Shown piece by piece: positions 35,684 to 44,596 of a stretch of DNA of 64,000 bases (positions are counted from its first letter, which is position 1; each line of letters opens with the position of its first letter). Source of the DNA: Paenibacillus artemisiicola (lineage in GTDB: Bacteria; Bacillota; Bacilli; Paenibacillales; Paenibacillaceae); NCBI RefSeq assembly GCF_017652985.1, contig NZ_JAGGDJ010000003.1, forward strand, positions 372,001-436,000. Reading direction: 5' to 3'. The notes under the pieces are model-generated. The model saw only the letters and a list, made by a program, of their open reading frames with translations. It was not told the origin of the DNA and did no database searches. The position numbers and the translations under genes were made by a program.

Positions 35684-36545
35684 CTTCTTTGAAGCCTTCC
35701 CCGAGCACGTCGTGCACGTCGTTGATGACGATGAACGCGCGCGGATCGACGCCGCGGACGATCGCGCGCAGCAGCCGGATTTCGTGCCGCGCCACGATGC
35801 AGTAGACGACCTGTTTCGGCTTGCCCGAATACGCCCCTTTGGCCGGGAAGAGCGTGACGCCGCGATCCATTTCTTGGGTGATTTTACGGCCGATCTCATC
35901 GCCGAACTCCGTGATGATCGTGAATTCTTTCGCCGCGTAGGCGCCTTCCTGGATGAAGTCGATCATTTTGGAGGCGATGAAGACGGCGACGAGCGTGTAC
36001 AATACCTTTTCTTTCGGGATATAGAGCAGCGACAAGGCGATGATGGCCACGTCGAGCGTGAGGATGACTTGTCCCATGCTCCAGCCCTTCAGCTTGGCGG
36101 CGATGCGGGCGACGATGTCGACGCCGCCGGTCGTCCCGCCGAAGCGGAACACGATGCCAAGGCCGACGCCCAGCGTGACGCCGGCATAGAGCACCGCGAG
36201 TATGTAATCGTTCGACGTGCGGAACGGTACGATCCACCCCAGCGCGATGAACTTCTCCATGAGCGCCAGAAAGACCGAGAGCGAGATGGCTCCGAACACC
36301 GTGTAGCCCGTATGGGAACGGCCCAGAATGCGCCAGCCTATAATGAAGAGCGGGATATTCAGCACGAAGGTCGAGATCGACAACGGCCAGCCGAGCGCGT
36401 AATTGAGCAAGATCGCGATGCCGGTGACGCCACCCTCCATCAATTGATTGGGAAGCAGGAAATAATGCAAGCCGAACGCGTAAATCGCGGTCCCCAGCAT
36501 AACCGGGATCAGATTGCGAAGCAGCTGCGTAACGTTCGTTTTCAA
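35679..36545 (-). CDS. ypjC: YitT/DUF2179 family membrane protein, YpjC-like
   Basis: 288 residues: about five membrane helices in the first 190 residues (PVMLGTAIYAFGLHYFLLP, GGTTGGVDIVARI) then a cytoplasmic DUF2179 domain (FTIITEFGDEIGRKITQ, ending VINDVHDVLGEGF). It is the only complete minus-strand gene. An ATG at 36578 is in frame, but AAAGGAG lies between it and a TTG at 36545, which gives the family length. It probably forms a membrane channel or transporter of unknown substrate. Confidence 0.85.
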   Translation of the reverse strand: MKTNVTQLLRNLIPVMLGTAIYAFGLHYFLLPNQLMEGGVTGIAILLNYALGWPLSISTFVLNIPLFIIGWRILGRSHTGYTVFGAISLSVFLALMEKFIALGWIVPFRTSNDYILAVLYAGVTLGVGLGIVFRFGGTTGGVDIVARIAAKLKGWSMGQVILTLDVAIIALSLLYIPKEKVLYTLVAVFIASKMIDFIQEGAYAAKEFTIITEFGDEIGRKITQEMDRGVTLFPAKGAYSGKPKQVVYCIVARHEIRLLRAIVRGVDPRAFIVINDVHDVLGEGFKEE

Positions 36546-36594
36546 CGGGAACCCGGCTCCTTTCGAGGAATGGTGCAAAGATGAAGGCTATAAC

Positions 36595-36623
36595 ATAGTA
36601 TGTCTCTTTCCCGGGAAAGTCAA
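36595..36623 (-). promoter_or_regulatory. Candidate promoter of ypjC (minus strand)
   Basis: Read on the minus strand: TTGACT, 17-bp spacer containing the palindrome TTCCCGGGAA, then TACTAT. It lies about 50 bases upstream of the chosen TTG start. Confidence 0.55.
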
Positions 36624-36695
36624 AAGCATTGTGTTCGGAAACGGTTTGATATAACATATGTAGGGAAACCTCATGCACAGAGAGGAGCTTGGACG

Positions 36696-37031
36696 GTGTC
36701 GCAAAAGTCGCTCGCGGACATACAGAAAGAGGTTGACGCATACATATCGCAGTTCAAGGAAGGGTATTTCAGCCCGCTCTCGATGCTCGCCCGGATGAGC
36801 GAGGAAGTGGGAGAATTGGCGAGGGAAGTCAATCACCGCTTCGGGGAAAAGCCGAAGAAAGCGGACGAGGCGGACAATTCCATCGAGATGGAGCTCGGCG
36901 ATATTTTGTTCATCGTCGTTTGTTTCGCCAATTCGCTCGGAATCGACCTGGCGGAAGCCCATGACCGCGTCATGCATAAATTCAATACGCGCGACGCCGA
37001 CCGCTGGACGAGAAAAAACGTCGAACCGTAA
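36696..37031 (+). CDS. MazG-like nucleotide pyrophosphohydrolase, YpjD-like
   Basis: 111 residues, the same length as B. subtilis YpjD. All-helical MazG domain: GYFSPLSMLARMSEEVGELAREV with the E-x-x-E metal site, EMELGDILFIVVCFANS and FNTRDADRWTRK. It hydrolyses a (d)NTP to NMP and PPi. GTG start after AGAGGAGC. The open frame upstream lacks homology. Confidence 0.88.
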   Translation: MSQKSLADIQKEVDAYISQFKEGYFSPLSMLARMSEEVGELAREVNHRFGEKPKKADEADNSIEMELGDILFIVVCFANSLGIDLAEAHDRVMHKFNTRDADRWTRKNVEP

Positions 37032-37086
37032 TCCGGCTTCCTACATATGCTGTTACCATCAACCTGTGTACAAGGAGGATGGGCGG

Positions 37087-37632
37087 ATGGACGTAGAGAG
37101 CTGCGTGAAGAAAGCTTACGAAGCCATCCTGAACGGCGATTACGAGATGGCGATTCAGCGGTTCGAGGAAGCGATCGAGCTGGAACCGGATAACGGCGCG
37201 GTATATTATAAATGCTCGATTACGTGCGCTCGCAGCGGGAAATGGCAAAAGGCGCTGCAGTACGCGGAGAAGGCCGTGCAGTTGGATGCCGGCCATGAGG
37301 AGTACGGCTATCACTTGCAGACGGTGAAAGCGAAAGCCCTGGTCAGCGAAGCGGCGCAGCTGCTGACGCAATCGCCAGCGGATATAGACCGCGCGCTAAC
37401 GATGCTGATCGAAGCGTCGCGGATGGATCCGCTGAACTTGGAGGCATTGCTGCTGCTGGGTTCGGCTTACGCTTCGCTGCGGCGGTACGATGAAGGCGCG
37501 GCTTACGCGCGGGAGGCCGTACGGCTCGATCCCGAGCATGCCGCGGCGCGATCGCTGTATGCCGAGCTGAGACGAAAGGGCAGGGCCCTTCGCGCGTACA
37601 GCCTGCGAAGTAAACGGAAAAGGAACAGGTGA
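37087..37632 (+). CDS. TPR-repeat protein
   Basis: 181 residues. At least three tetratricopeptide repeats: DYEMAIQRFEEAIELEPDN, GKWQKALQYAEKAVQLDAGH and RYDEGAAYAREAVRLDPEHA. The C-terminus is very basic (RRKGRALRAYSLRSKRKRNR). TPR proteins bind partners; which one is unknown. It sits 55 bp after mazG and 4 bp before dapB, suggesting one operon. CAAGGAGGATGG gives the start. Confidence 0.85.
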   Translation: MDVESCVKKAYEAILNGDYEMAIQRFEEAIELEPDNGAVYYKCSITCARSGKWQKALQYAEKAVQLDAGHEEYGYHLQTVKAKALVSEAAQLLTQSPADIDRALTMLIEASRMDPLNLEALLLLGSAYASLRRYDEGAAYAREAVRLDPEHAAARSLYAELRRKGRALRAYSLRSKRKRNR

Positions 37633-37636
37633 CCCA

Positions 37637-38443
37637 ATGGCAGCGGAACAAATTCGAGTAGCAGTAACGGGAGCAAACGGGCGGATGGGACGTGAAGTCG
37701 TCAAGATGGTGCTTCAGGACGAAGGACTGACGCTGGCGGCGGCGGTCAGCCCATCCGCCGGTCCCGTCGACGCGGGAACGCTTGTCGGCTTGCCGCCCTG
37801 CGGCGTTAACGTACAAGCCGATCTTGAAAGCGCGCTTAAAAGCGCCGAAGCGGACGTATTGGTCGATTTCACGGTTCCGCACGCGGCTTACGGCAACACG
37901 AGCCTCGCGATCGCGCACGGCGTACGCCCGATCATCGGCACGACGGGGCTGACGCCGGAGCAAATGGCCGAACTGGACGAGCTCTGCAAGGAAAAAGGGC
38001 TCGGCGCGCTGGTCGCGCCGAACTTCTCCATCGGCGCGATCCTGATGATGAAATTCGCCGCGCAGGCCGCCAAGTATATGCCGCACGTCGAAATCATCGA
38101 ATATCACGGCGACCAGAAGCTGGACGCCCCGTCCGGCACCTCGATCAAAACGGCGGAGCTGATTTCGGAGGCGCGGCAGGAGCTGCGGCAGGGCAATCCG
38201 AACGAGAAGGAAATCATCGAGGGTGCCCGCGGCGGGTATTATAACGGGTTTCGCATACATAGCGTACGGCTGCCGGGCGTATTCGCCCAGCAGGAAGTCG
38301 TCTTCGGGGGCTACGGCCAAACCTTGAAAATCCGGCACGATTCCTACGAGCGCGCGGGGTATATGCCCGGCGTGAGCGTCGCGTGCAAGAAAATCATGAC
38401 CTATACCGGACTCATCTACGGATTCGAACATTTGATGGACTAG
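37637..38443 (+). CDS. dapB: 4-Hydroxy-tetrahydrodipicolinate reductase
   Basis: 268 residues. [15 protein letters not shown] is the nucleotide site (residues 8-22), [18 protein letters not shown] holds the catalytic HH/K region, and GTTGLTPEQ and [12 protein letters not shown] are conserved. Makes lysine, diaminopimelate and, in sporulating cells, dipicolinate precursor. First of the dapB-mgsA-bshB1-bshA-cca-birA series. Confidence 0.96.
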   Translation: MAAEQIRVAVTGANGRMGREVVKMVLQDEGLTLAAAVSPSAGPVDAGTLVGLPPCGVNVQADLESALKSAEADVLVDFTVPHAAYGNTSLAIAHGVRPIIGTTGLTPEQMAELDELCKEKGLGALVAPNFSIGAILMMKFAAQAAKYMPHVEIIEYHGDQKLDAPSGTSIKTAELISEARQELRQGNPNEKEIIEGARGGYYNGFRIHSVRLPGVFAQQEVVFGGYGQTLKIRHDSYERAGYMPGVSVACKKIMTYTGLIYGFEHLMD

Positions 38444-38510
38444 CTGTCCGGACAAGCCGGCCGCCAAGGCGGAAGAGAGCTTGAGGACACAGGAGAGGAG
38501 TGCAGCAAGG

Positions 38511-38927
38511 GTGAACATCGCGTTTATCGCGCACGACCGAAAGAAAGACGAAATGGTCAATTTCGTCATCGCATACGAACACGTTTTCCAAGGCCACTCC
38601 TTGTATTCGACGGGGACGACGGGCGCTAGAATCATGGAGCAGACGAAGCTGAACATCCACCGGTTCATGTCCGGTCCGCTCGGAGGCGATCAGCAGATCG
38701 GCGCGCTCGTGGCGCAGAACGAAATGGACCTGATCATCTTCCTGCGCGACCCGCTTATGGCGCAGCCGCACGAACCGGACATCATCGCGCTGCTGCGTCT
38801 CTGCGACGTGCAGGGCATTCCGGTCGCCACCAACGTCGCGACGGGCGAGCTGCTCGTCCGCGCGCTGCAGCGCGGCGACTTCGCGTGGCGCGAGCTCGTG
38901 CACAAGTACAAGCCGGGTGAGGCATAA
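38511..38927 (+). CDS. mgsA: Methylglyoxal synthase
   Basis: 138 residues. [16 protein letters not shown] start, STGTTGARI (phosphate site) and [12 protein letters not shown] with the catalytic aspartate. It diverts dihydroxyacetone phosphate to methylglyoxal when phosphate is short. GTG start; AGGAGAGGAG lies rather far (about 12 bases) upstream. Overlaps bshB1 by one base, and bacillithiol (made by the next genes) helps detoxify methylglyoxal. Confidence 0.95.
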   Translation: MNIAFIAHDRKKDEMVNFVIAYEHVFQGHSLYSTGTTGARIMEQTKLNIHRFMSGPLGGDQQIGALVAQNEMDLIIFLRDPLMAQPHEPDIIALLRLCDVQGIPVATNVATGELLVRALQRGDFAWRELVHKYKPGEA

Positions 38928-39622
38928 TGGAGGCCGTCGATTTATTGGCCTTCGGCGCCCATCCGGACGACGTCGAGATCGGCATGGGCGGCACGATCGC
39001 GAAGCATGTCGCGCAAGGATACCGCGTCGCGATCTGCGACCTGACCGAAGCCGAGATGTCCTCCAACGGCACCGTGGAAACGAGGCGGCAGGAAGCCGCC
39101 GACGCTTCCGCGGTGCTTGGTTTATCGCATCGTTCCGTACTGCGTTTGCCCGATCGGGGTTTAACCGGTTCGGATGAGCAGATCCGGGCGATCGTGGCCG
39201 AAATTCGCCGGCTGCGGCCGCGGCTCGTCTTCGCGCCGTATTGGAACGACCGCCATCCGGACCATGTCAACTGCAGCAGATTGATCGAAGAAGCGGTCTT
39301 CAACGCGAAGCTGCGCAATTATATGCCGGAGCTGCCGCCCGTTCAGGTGGAGCAAACGTATTTCTACTATATCAATGACAGCGGGGACGTCAGTCTCGTC
39401 ACCGATATCAGCGATCATATCGGCACGAAACTCGCGGCGCTGCAGGCTTACCGCTCGCAATTCGCGCCGCCGGCCGAAGGCGAAGACCGGGTGCGGACGC
39501 CGCTGACCGACCGGTACATCCAGCGCGTGGAAGCGCGGGACATGCTGCTCGGCCAAACGCGGGGATGGGCATACGCCGAAGGATTTGCATTCCGGAAGCC
39601 GCATGCGGTAACGTTGTTTTAA
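38927..39622 (+). CDS. bshB1: Bacillithiol biosynthesis deacetylase BshB1
   Basis: 231 residues, PIG-L/LmbE zinc fold. Zinc ligands in FGAHPDDVEIGMGG (H and DD) and the third in RHPDHVNCSRLI. Removes acetyl from GlcNAc-malate. Start shares the mgsA stop codon. Downstream bshA makes its substrate. Confidence 0.94.
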   Translation: MEAVDLLAFGAHPDDVEIGMGGTIAKHVAQGYRVAICDLTEAEMSSNGTVETRRQEAADASAVLGLSHRSVLRLPDRGLTGSDEQIRAIVAEIRRLRPRLVFAPYWNDRHPDHVNCSRLIEEAVFNAKLRNYMPELPPVQVEQTYFYYINDSGDVSLVTDISDHIGTKLAALQAYRSQFAPPAEGEDRVRTPLTDRYIQRVEARDMLLGQTRGWAYAEGFAFRKPHAVTLF

Positions 39623-39731
39623 ACGGAACGCCCGTCTTGTCAAGCGTATTATATCTTGATGAAGCCGCGTTGAGCCGTCGCTCGCCGCATAGGCATAGGC
39701 ATAGGTAACGAAAGAATCGGAGGTGCAGCGC

Positions 39732-40892
39732 ATGGCTAGACGCTTAAAGATCGGCATCACCTGCTACCCGACGCTCGGAGGCTCCGGCGTCGTCGCGACG
39801 GAACTCGGCAAGTTGCTGGCCGAGAAAGGGCATGAAATTCATTTTATTACGCACAGCGTTCCGTTCCGGCTGGGCCAATTCCAGAAGAACATCTTCTATC
39901 ACGAAGTCGAAGTCAACGACTATTACGTCTTCCGATATCCGCCTTACGATCTGTCGCTTGCCAGCAAAATGGCGCAGGTCGTGAAAATGCAGGAGCTGGA
40001 CATCCTTCATGTCCATTATGCGGTGCCGCATGCGGTTTGCGCCTACTTGGCCAAGGAAATGGTCGGCGACGGCCTTCGCACGGTGACGACGCTGCACGGC
40101 ACGGACATCACGGTGCTGGCCCAGGACGAGTCGCTCAAGGATCTGATCCGCATGGGCATCAACAAGAGCGACGCCGTCACGGCGGTATCCAAGGACCTGA
40201 TCCGCGAAACGCGGGAGCTGCTCGACATCGACAAACCGATCGAGCTGACGTATAACTTCGTCGACAAACGCGTTTACTTTCCGCGGGAATGCAGCTCGCT
40301 GCGGAGCGATTTCGCTTCGGGCGACGAGAAAATCCTCATGCATATCTCGAACTTCCGGCCGGTGAAGCGGCTGCAGGACGTCGTCGACGTATTCGCCAAG
40401 GTCGTCCGGGAAGTGCCGAGCCGGCTGCTGCTGGTTGGGGAAGGGCCGGATTTGCCGAAGGTGCAGGCCTGGGTCCGCCAGCTCGGCTTGCAGGACCGCG
40501 TGCACTTCCTCGGGAAGCAGGACGACGTCGCGCAGGTCATCTCGATCGCGGACGTCATGCTGCTGCCGTCGGAGAAGGAAAGCTTCGGGCTCGTCGCGCT
40601 GGAAGCGATGGCCTGCGGCGTGCCGACGATCGGCTCCACGGCCGGCGGGATTCCCGAGCTGGTGTCCCACGGCGAAACGGGCTATCTGTCGCCGATCGGC
40701 GACACGGACGACATGGCCTACAACGCGATTCAGCTGCTGCGCAACGAAGGGCTCTACCGGAAGGTTCGCGAAGCGTGCCTGCACCGGGCCAGAACCCGCT
40801 TCTGCAACGATTTGATCACGGCCGAATACGAGCGAATCTACTATAAGACGCTCGGCATCGAAGCCGATATTCCGGAGCCGGTTTGCGAGTAA
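39732..40892 (+). CDS. bshA: N-acetyl-alpha-D-glucosaminyl L-malate synthase BshA
   Basis: 386 residues, GT4 glycosyltransferase: KIGITCYPTLGGSGVVATELG start, VTTLHGTDITVL, ISNFRPVKRLQDV, and the nucleotide-sugar motif EKESFGLVALEAMACGVP. First step of bacillithiol synthesis from UDP-GlcNAc and malate. CGGAGGTGCAGCGC precedes ATG 39732. Confidence 0.95.
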   Translation: MARRLKIGITCYPTLGGSGVVATELGKLLAEKGHEIHFITHSVPFRLGQFQKNIFYHEVEVNDYYVFRYPPYDLSLASKMAQVVKMQELDILHVHYAVPHAVCAYLAKEMVGDGLRTVTTLHGTDITVLAQDESLKDLIRMGINKSDAVTAVSKDLIRETRELLDIDKPIELTYNFVDKRVYFPRECSSLRSDFASGDEKILMHISNFRPVKRLQDVVDVFAKVVREVPSRLLLVGEGPDLPKVQAWVRQLGLQDRVHFLGKQDDVAQVISIADVMLLPSEKESFGLVALEAMACGVPTIGSTAGGIPELVSHGETGYLSPIGDTDDMAYNAIQLLRNEGLYRKVREACLHRARTRFCNDLITAEYERIYYKTLGIEADIPEPVCE

Positions 40893-40925
40893 GCCAACAC
40901 CCATAGCAGGAAAGGAGGGAGGGCC

Positions 40926-42347
40926 ATGTCGATGAGCGAAGCGCTGACGAAGGCGCTCCCTTTGCTTGCCGCGCTGGAAGCGCGCGGATTCGAAGCCGTC
41001 TTCGTGGGCGGCTGCGTCCGGGACACGCTGCTCGGTCGGCCGCTGAAGGACGTGGACATCGCGACTTCCGCTTCGCCCGAAGAGGTTATCGCGGCGTTTC
41101 CGCGGACGATTCCGACCGGGCTGCAGCACGGCACCGTCACGGTCGTGCACGAAGGCGGCACCTACGAAATCACCACGTTCCGCACGGAATCGGCTTATGA
41201 ACGCTTTCGCCGGCCGTCCGAGGTACGGTTCGTGACCGAATTGAAGGAAGACCTGCAGCGCAGGGACTTCACGATCAACGCGATGGCCATGCGCGCCGAC
41301 GGGACGATGGTCGATCCGTTCGGCGGATGCCGGGATCTCGAGCGCGGCATCCTGCGCTGCGTCGGCGAGGCCGACGCGCGGCTGCAGGAGGACGCGCTGC
41401 GCATCGTGCGGGCCGTCCGGTTCGCGGCGGCCTACGACCTGCGGATCGCCCCCGGCACGTGGCGCGCGATCCGGCGGCATCGCGGGCTGCTCGCGCATAT
41501 CGCGATGGAACGGATCGGGCTCGAGTTCGACAAAATGATCGGCGGCAGCCGACCGGAACGGGCCGGAGCGCTGCTCGCGGCGAGCGGGCTGTTGGGCTGC
41601 ACGAAAGAGCCGCTTCCGGAAGCCTTCGCTTCCGCGGCGGCGGCTTACGCGGCGCTGCCCGCCCGCCGCAGGTCCGGAGCGGCGCCGCAGACGAGCGGCT
41701 TCCGCGGCCTGGCCGGTATCCCGGACGCCGAGGACCGTTGGGCCGCGCTCTGCGCGCTGCTCGGGCTCGGCGGGGACGAAGGCGCGAAGCTGTTCGGGAC
41801 GCTGCGCTACGCGGCGGTCCGCGGCGAACGGCTCGCGGCGGTGTTGGCCGTTCACGGCGCCATGGCGGAGCGGGCCGAACGAGACCTGCTCGGCCTCGCC
41901 GGTTCGCCGGCGGCCGAGAACGCCGCTGCGGCCGCGCGGTTGCCGGACGATACGCGGCGCAGCTGGATTCTTGCCGCGCTGCGTCACGGACAAGCCGCCG
42001 CGCTTGCCTGGACGGGCATCGTCAAGCGCATGCCGGATTTGATCGCGGCGGGCGGACAAACCGCAGAGCAGCGATATGCCGGTCTCGGCCCTTACGCGCA
42101 AGCGCTGGAGGCGACGGTGCGGGGCATGCCCGCGGGCGCGATCCGCGACTTGGCCGTGAAGGGCAAGGAGCTGCTGGCCCTCGCGGACAGGCCGTCGGGT
42201 CCGTGGCTGGGGCAGCTGCTTCAAGGCTTGCTGGAAGCCGCGGCGCTCGGGGGCGTGCCGAACGAGAAAGCGGCGCTGCTCGCCGAAGCGGCGGACCGGC
42301 TTGCGCAAATCGACAAGCCGCAAAAAACGCGAGGTGACCATTCATGA
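40926..42347 (+). CDS. cca: CCA-adding tRNA nucleotidyltransferase
   Basis: 473 residues, class II. The head domain has FVGGCVRDTLLGRPLKDVDI with the two catalytic aspartates and RRDFTINAMA; then the neck RLQEDALRIVRAVRFAA and a long Ala-rich helical body and tail. Adds or repairs CCA on tRNA 3' ends. The C-terminal third is unusually Ala/Arg-rich, as expected at high GC. Stop overlaps birA by 4 bp. Confidence 0.94.
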   Translation: MSMSEALTKALPLLAALEARGFEAVFVGGCVRDTLLGRPLKDVDIATSASPEEVIAAFPRTIPTGLQHGTVTVVHEGGTYEITTFRTESAYERFRRPSEVRFVTELKEDLQRRDFTINAMAMRADGTMVDPFGGCRDLERGILRCVGEADARLQEDALRIVRAVRFAAAYDLRIAPGTWRAIRRHRGLLAHIAMERIGLEFDKMIGGSRPERAGALLAASGLLGCTKEPLPEAFASAAAAYAALPARRRSGAAPQTSGFRGLAGIPDAEDRWAALCALLGLGGDEGAKLFGTLRYAAVRGERLAAVLAVHGAMAERAERDLLGLAGSPAAENAAAAARLPDDTRRSWILAALRHGQAAALAWTGIVKRMPDLIAAGGQTAEQRYAGLGPYAQALEATVRGMPAGAIRDLAVKGKELLALADRPSGPWLGQLLQGLLEAAALGGVPNEKAALLAEAADRLAQIDKPQKTRGDHS

Positions 42348-43330
42348 ACAATCGCCTGCTCGAGCTGCTGGAGCAGCAGGGAAGCGAACATTACATATCG
42401 GGCGAACAGCTGAGCCAAGCGCTTCAGGTCAGCCGGACGGCGATCTGGAAGCAGATCAAGAAGCTGGAAGCCGCGGGCTATCGAATCGAAGCGTCGCGCA
42501 GGCTCGGTTATCGGCTGATCGACCGTCCGTCCAAGCTGACGGCGCTCGAGCTCGGCGCCAAGCTCGGGGAGAAGGGGGTCGCGATGATCGGCGGCATCCG
42601 CTTGTTCGACGAGGTCGATTCGACCCAGAACATCGCGCAGCGGCTGGCGGAAGAAGGCGCGCCCGAAGGAACGCTCGTCATCGCCGAGCAGCAGACGAAC
42701 GGACGGGGCCGAATGGGACGCAAATGGGTATCGCCTTCGGGCAAGGGCATCTGGATGAGCTTCATCCTTCGTCCCGGCATGCCGATCCATTTCGCGCCGC
42801 AGCTGACGCTCCTGACGGCCGTCGCGCTGTGCCGCGCCCTGCGCGCGGCAGCCGCGCCGCTCGACATCGGCATCAAATGGCCGAACGATTTGCTCGTCGG
42901 CGGCCGCAAAATCAGCGGCATTCTGCTGGAAACGACGGCCGAGGAGGAGCGGCTGCGCTACGTGATCGCCGGCATCGGCATCAGCGTCAACTTAACCGAG
43001 GACGATTACCCGCCGGAGCTCCTTGACATCGCGACGTCGCTGCGCATCCAGCTGGGCCGGGAGCTCGACAGAGCGGAGATCGTCGCGTCGTTCTTCGCGC
43101 AATTCCAGCAGCTGTACGCCGTGTATCAGCGGGAAGGCTTCGCGCCCATTCAGACGATCTGGGAGGCGCTGTCCGTCACGCTGCACAAGCCGACGCGGCT
43201 CATCGTCGGCGGCAAGGCAACCACGGGCACGCCGATCGGCTTGAACGACCAAGGCGCCCTGCTCGTGCGGATGGACGACGGCGCCGTCGTGCCGCTTTTT
43301 TCCGCCGAGCAGGTGCCGCCGCAGGGGTAA
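42344..43330 (+). CDS. birA: Biotin-protein ligase and biotin operon repressor
   Basis: 328 residues. N-terminal winged helix (residues about 1-65, ISGEQLSQALQVSRTAIWKQI) for DNA binding, then the ligase with GRGRMGRKW, FAPQLTLLTAVAL and KWPNDLLVGGRKISGIL. It biotinylates acetyl-CoA carboxylase and represses biotin genes. Position between cca and panB is the same as in Bacillus. Confidence 0.95.
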   Translation: MNNRLLELLEQQGSEHYISGEQLSQALQVSRTAIWKQIKKLEAAGYRIEASRRLGYRLIDRPSKLTALELGAKLGEKGVAMIGGIRLFDEVDSTQNIAQRLAEEGAPEGTLVIAEQQTNGRGRMGRKWVSPSGKGIWMSFILRPGMPIHFAPQLTLLTAVALCRALRAAAAPLDIGIKWPNDLLVGGRKISGILLETTAEEERLRYVIAGIGISVNLTEDDYPPELLDIATSLRIQLGRELDRAEIVASFFAQFQQLYAVYQREGFAPIQTIWEALSVTLHKPTRLIVGGKATTGTPIGLNDQGALLVRMDDGAVVPLFSAEQVPPQG

Positions 43331-43337
43331 CCGTTCA

Positions 43338-43366
43338 TAGACGGTTCGCCGATTTAATGATATACT
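43338..43366 (+). promoter_or_regulatory. Promoter of the panBCD leader
   Basis: -35 TAGACG at 43338-43343, 17-bp spacer, -10 TATACT at 43361-43366, starting 8 bases after the birA stop codon. Confidence 0.7.
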
Positions 43367-43372
43367 CGCCTT

Positions 43373-43586
43373 ACCAGTCATGCTCATCGATGGGGCGGTA
43401 TCGCGCAGCGCGCGAACCGCACCCGGGACAATGCGGCGGACCGGAATGACATCATCCGCTTCGTTTGCAAGGCAGTGCGCATTTCTGCTCTGAGCCGCCA
43501 GGGACCGAGACAGAAGGAAGCCCGCTTTAGCCAGGATGTTCCTTTTTGGATTGGAACCTTTTTAGCGGCGGCTAGAAGGTTTTTTT
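43373..43586 (+). ncRNA. Structured panBCD leader RNA with a pan-motif-like hairpin
   Basis: A leader of about 215 bases between promoter and terminator. At 43392-43424 a near-perfect hairpin forms: GGG-GCGGT-A-TCGCGC-(AGC)-GCGCGA-ACCGC-A-CCC, leaving exactly two unpaired adenines, A43400 on the 5' side and A43421 on the 3' side. A stem with two bulged A residues upstream of panB is the description of the pan RNA motif found by comparative genomics. A second large hairpin (AATGCG 43430 with CGCATT 43479) follows. No ligand is proven. Confidence 0.68.
43555..43586 (+). terminator. Intrinsic terminator at the end of the panBCD leader
   Basis: Stem AACC-TTTTTAGC with GCTAGAA-GGTT (one bulged T), loop GGCG, then six T residues. 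It lies 96 bases before panB, so transcription of panBCD needs read-through; this makes it an attenuator candidate. Confidence 0.8.
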
Positions 43587-43681
43587 GTGTTGATCACATA
43601 GGACGAACGCCGATCGTGAAAGCTTAACTTAGCATGACGAACCTCGCGGACGCCCATCCAATTCTAAGGAGGACGAAGCCC

Positions 43682-44596
43682 ATGACCCAACCGTTGACGA
43701 TTACGAAGATGAAAAAAATGAAGCAAAACGGAGAGCCGATCTCGATGCTTACCGCCTACGACTATCCATCCGCCAAGCTCGCGGAGGAAGCCGGCATCGA
43801 CATTCTGCTCGTCGGGGATTCGCTCGGCAACGTCGTGCTGGGGTACGACACGACGATTCCCGTGACGCTAGACGATATGGTGTACCACGCGCGCGCGGTC
43901 GCCCGCGCCGCTCGACATACGTTCATCGTGGCCGATCTGCCGTTCATGACCTACCGGCTCGGCAAGGAAACGACGCTTCGCAACGCGGCAAGACTGCTGC
44001 AGGAAGGCCATGCCCACGCCGTCAAGCTGGAAGGCGGCGCGGAGGTCGCGGACGAAGTCGCGGCTCTCGTGAAGGCCGGCATCCCGGTCATGGGGCACAT
44101 CGGCTTGACGCCGCAATCGGTGCATCAGCTCGGCGGCTACAAAGTGCAGGGCAAGCTGGAGAAGGAAGCGCAGCGGCTGATCGACGACGCCAAGGCGCTT
44201 GAAGCGGCCGGGGCGTTCAGCGTCGTGCTGGAGCTCGTGACGGAGCCGCTCGCGGAAGCGATCTCCTCGGCGCTGTCCATTCCGACGATCGGCATCGGCG
44301 CGGGCCGGGGCTGCGACGGGCAAGTACTGGTGTATCACGATATTTTGCAGTACGCCTCGCCTTATTACGAGAAGCGCTTCGTGAAGACGTACGCGGATCT
44401 CGGGACGACGATCCGCGGCGCGATCGGCGCTTACGTCGCCGACGTGAAGTCGCGCGCGTTTCCGGAGCAGGCGCATGCCTTCCCGATGGAGCAGGAAGCG
44501 CTCCGCCGGCTGTACGGCGGCGCCGCCGATAACGCCGAAGAGAACGGCTCGCGGCGCGATCAGGCCGGCGCGCCCAAAGGAGGCGGACAGTCATGA
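43682..44596 (+). CDS. panB: 3-Methyl-2-oxobutanoate hydroxymethyltransferase
   Basis: 304 residues. First step of pantothenate synthesis: MLTAYDYPSAKLAEEAGID, LLVGDSLGNVVLGYDTT, VADLPFMTY, VKLEGG and PTIGIGAGRGCDGQVLVYHD. AAGGAGGACG precedes ATG 43682. The last 25 residues are polar and disordered-looking. Overlaps panC by 4 bp. Confidence 0.96.
   Translation: MTQPLTITKMKKMKQNGEPISMLTAYDYPSAKLAEEAGIDILLVGDSLGNVVLGYDTTIPVTLDDMVYHARAVARAARHTFIVADLPFMTYRLGKETTLRNAARLLQEGHAHAVKLEGGAEVADEVAALVKAGIPVMGHIGLTPQSVHQLGGYKVQGKLEKEAQRLIDDAKALEAAGAFSVVLELVTEPLAEAISSALSIPTIGIGAGRGCDGQVLVYHDILQYASPYYEKRFVKTYADLGTTIRGAIGAYVADVKSRAFPEQAHAFPMEQEALRRLYGGAADNAEENGSRRDQAGAPKGGGQS

Noticed and set aside
39744..42341. 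An 865-codon open frame on the minus strand
   Set aside because: It is antisense to bshA and cca, which have clear families. Long antisense frames are expected at this GC content, and the translation is Arg/Asp/Gln-rich without domains.
43391..43405. GGGGCGGTATCGCG resembles the T-box sequence GGGTGGTACCGCG
   Set aside because: It lies only about 20 bases after the promoter, with no room for a specifier stem, and its bases are fully used in the two-bulge hairpin. The gene downstream is panB, not an amino-acid gene.
43373..43586. 6S RNA
   Set aside because: Size is similar, but there is no long closing stem joining the two ends, and the leader runs straight into panBCD.
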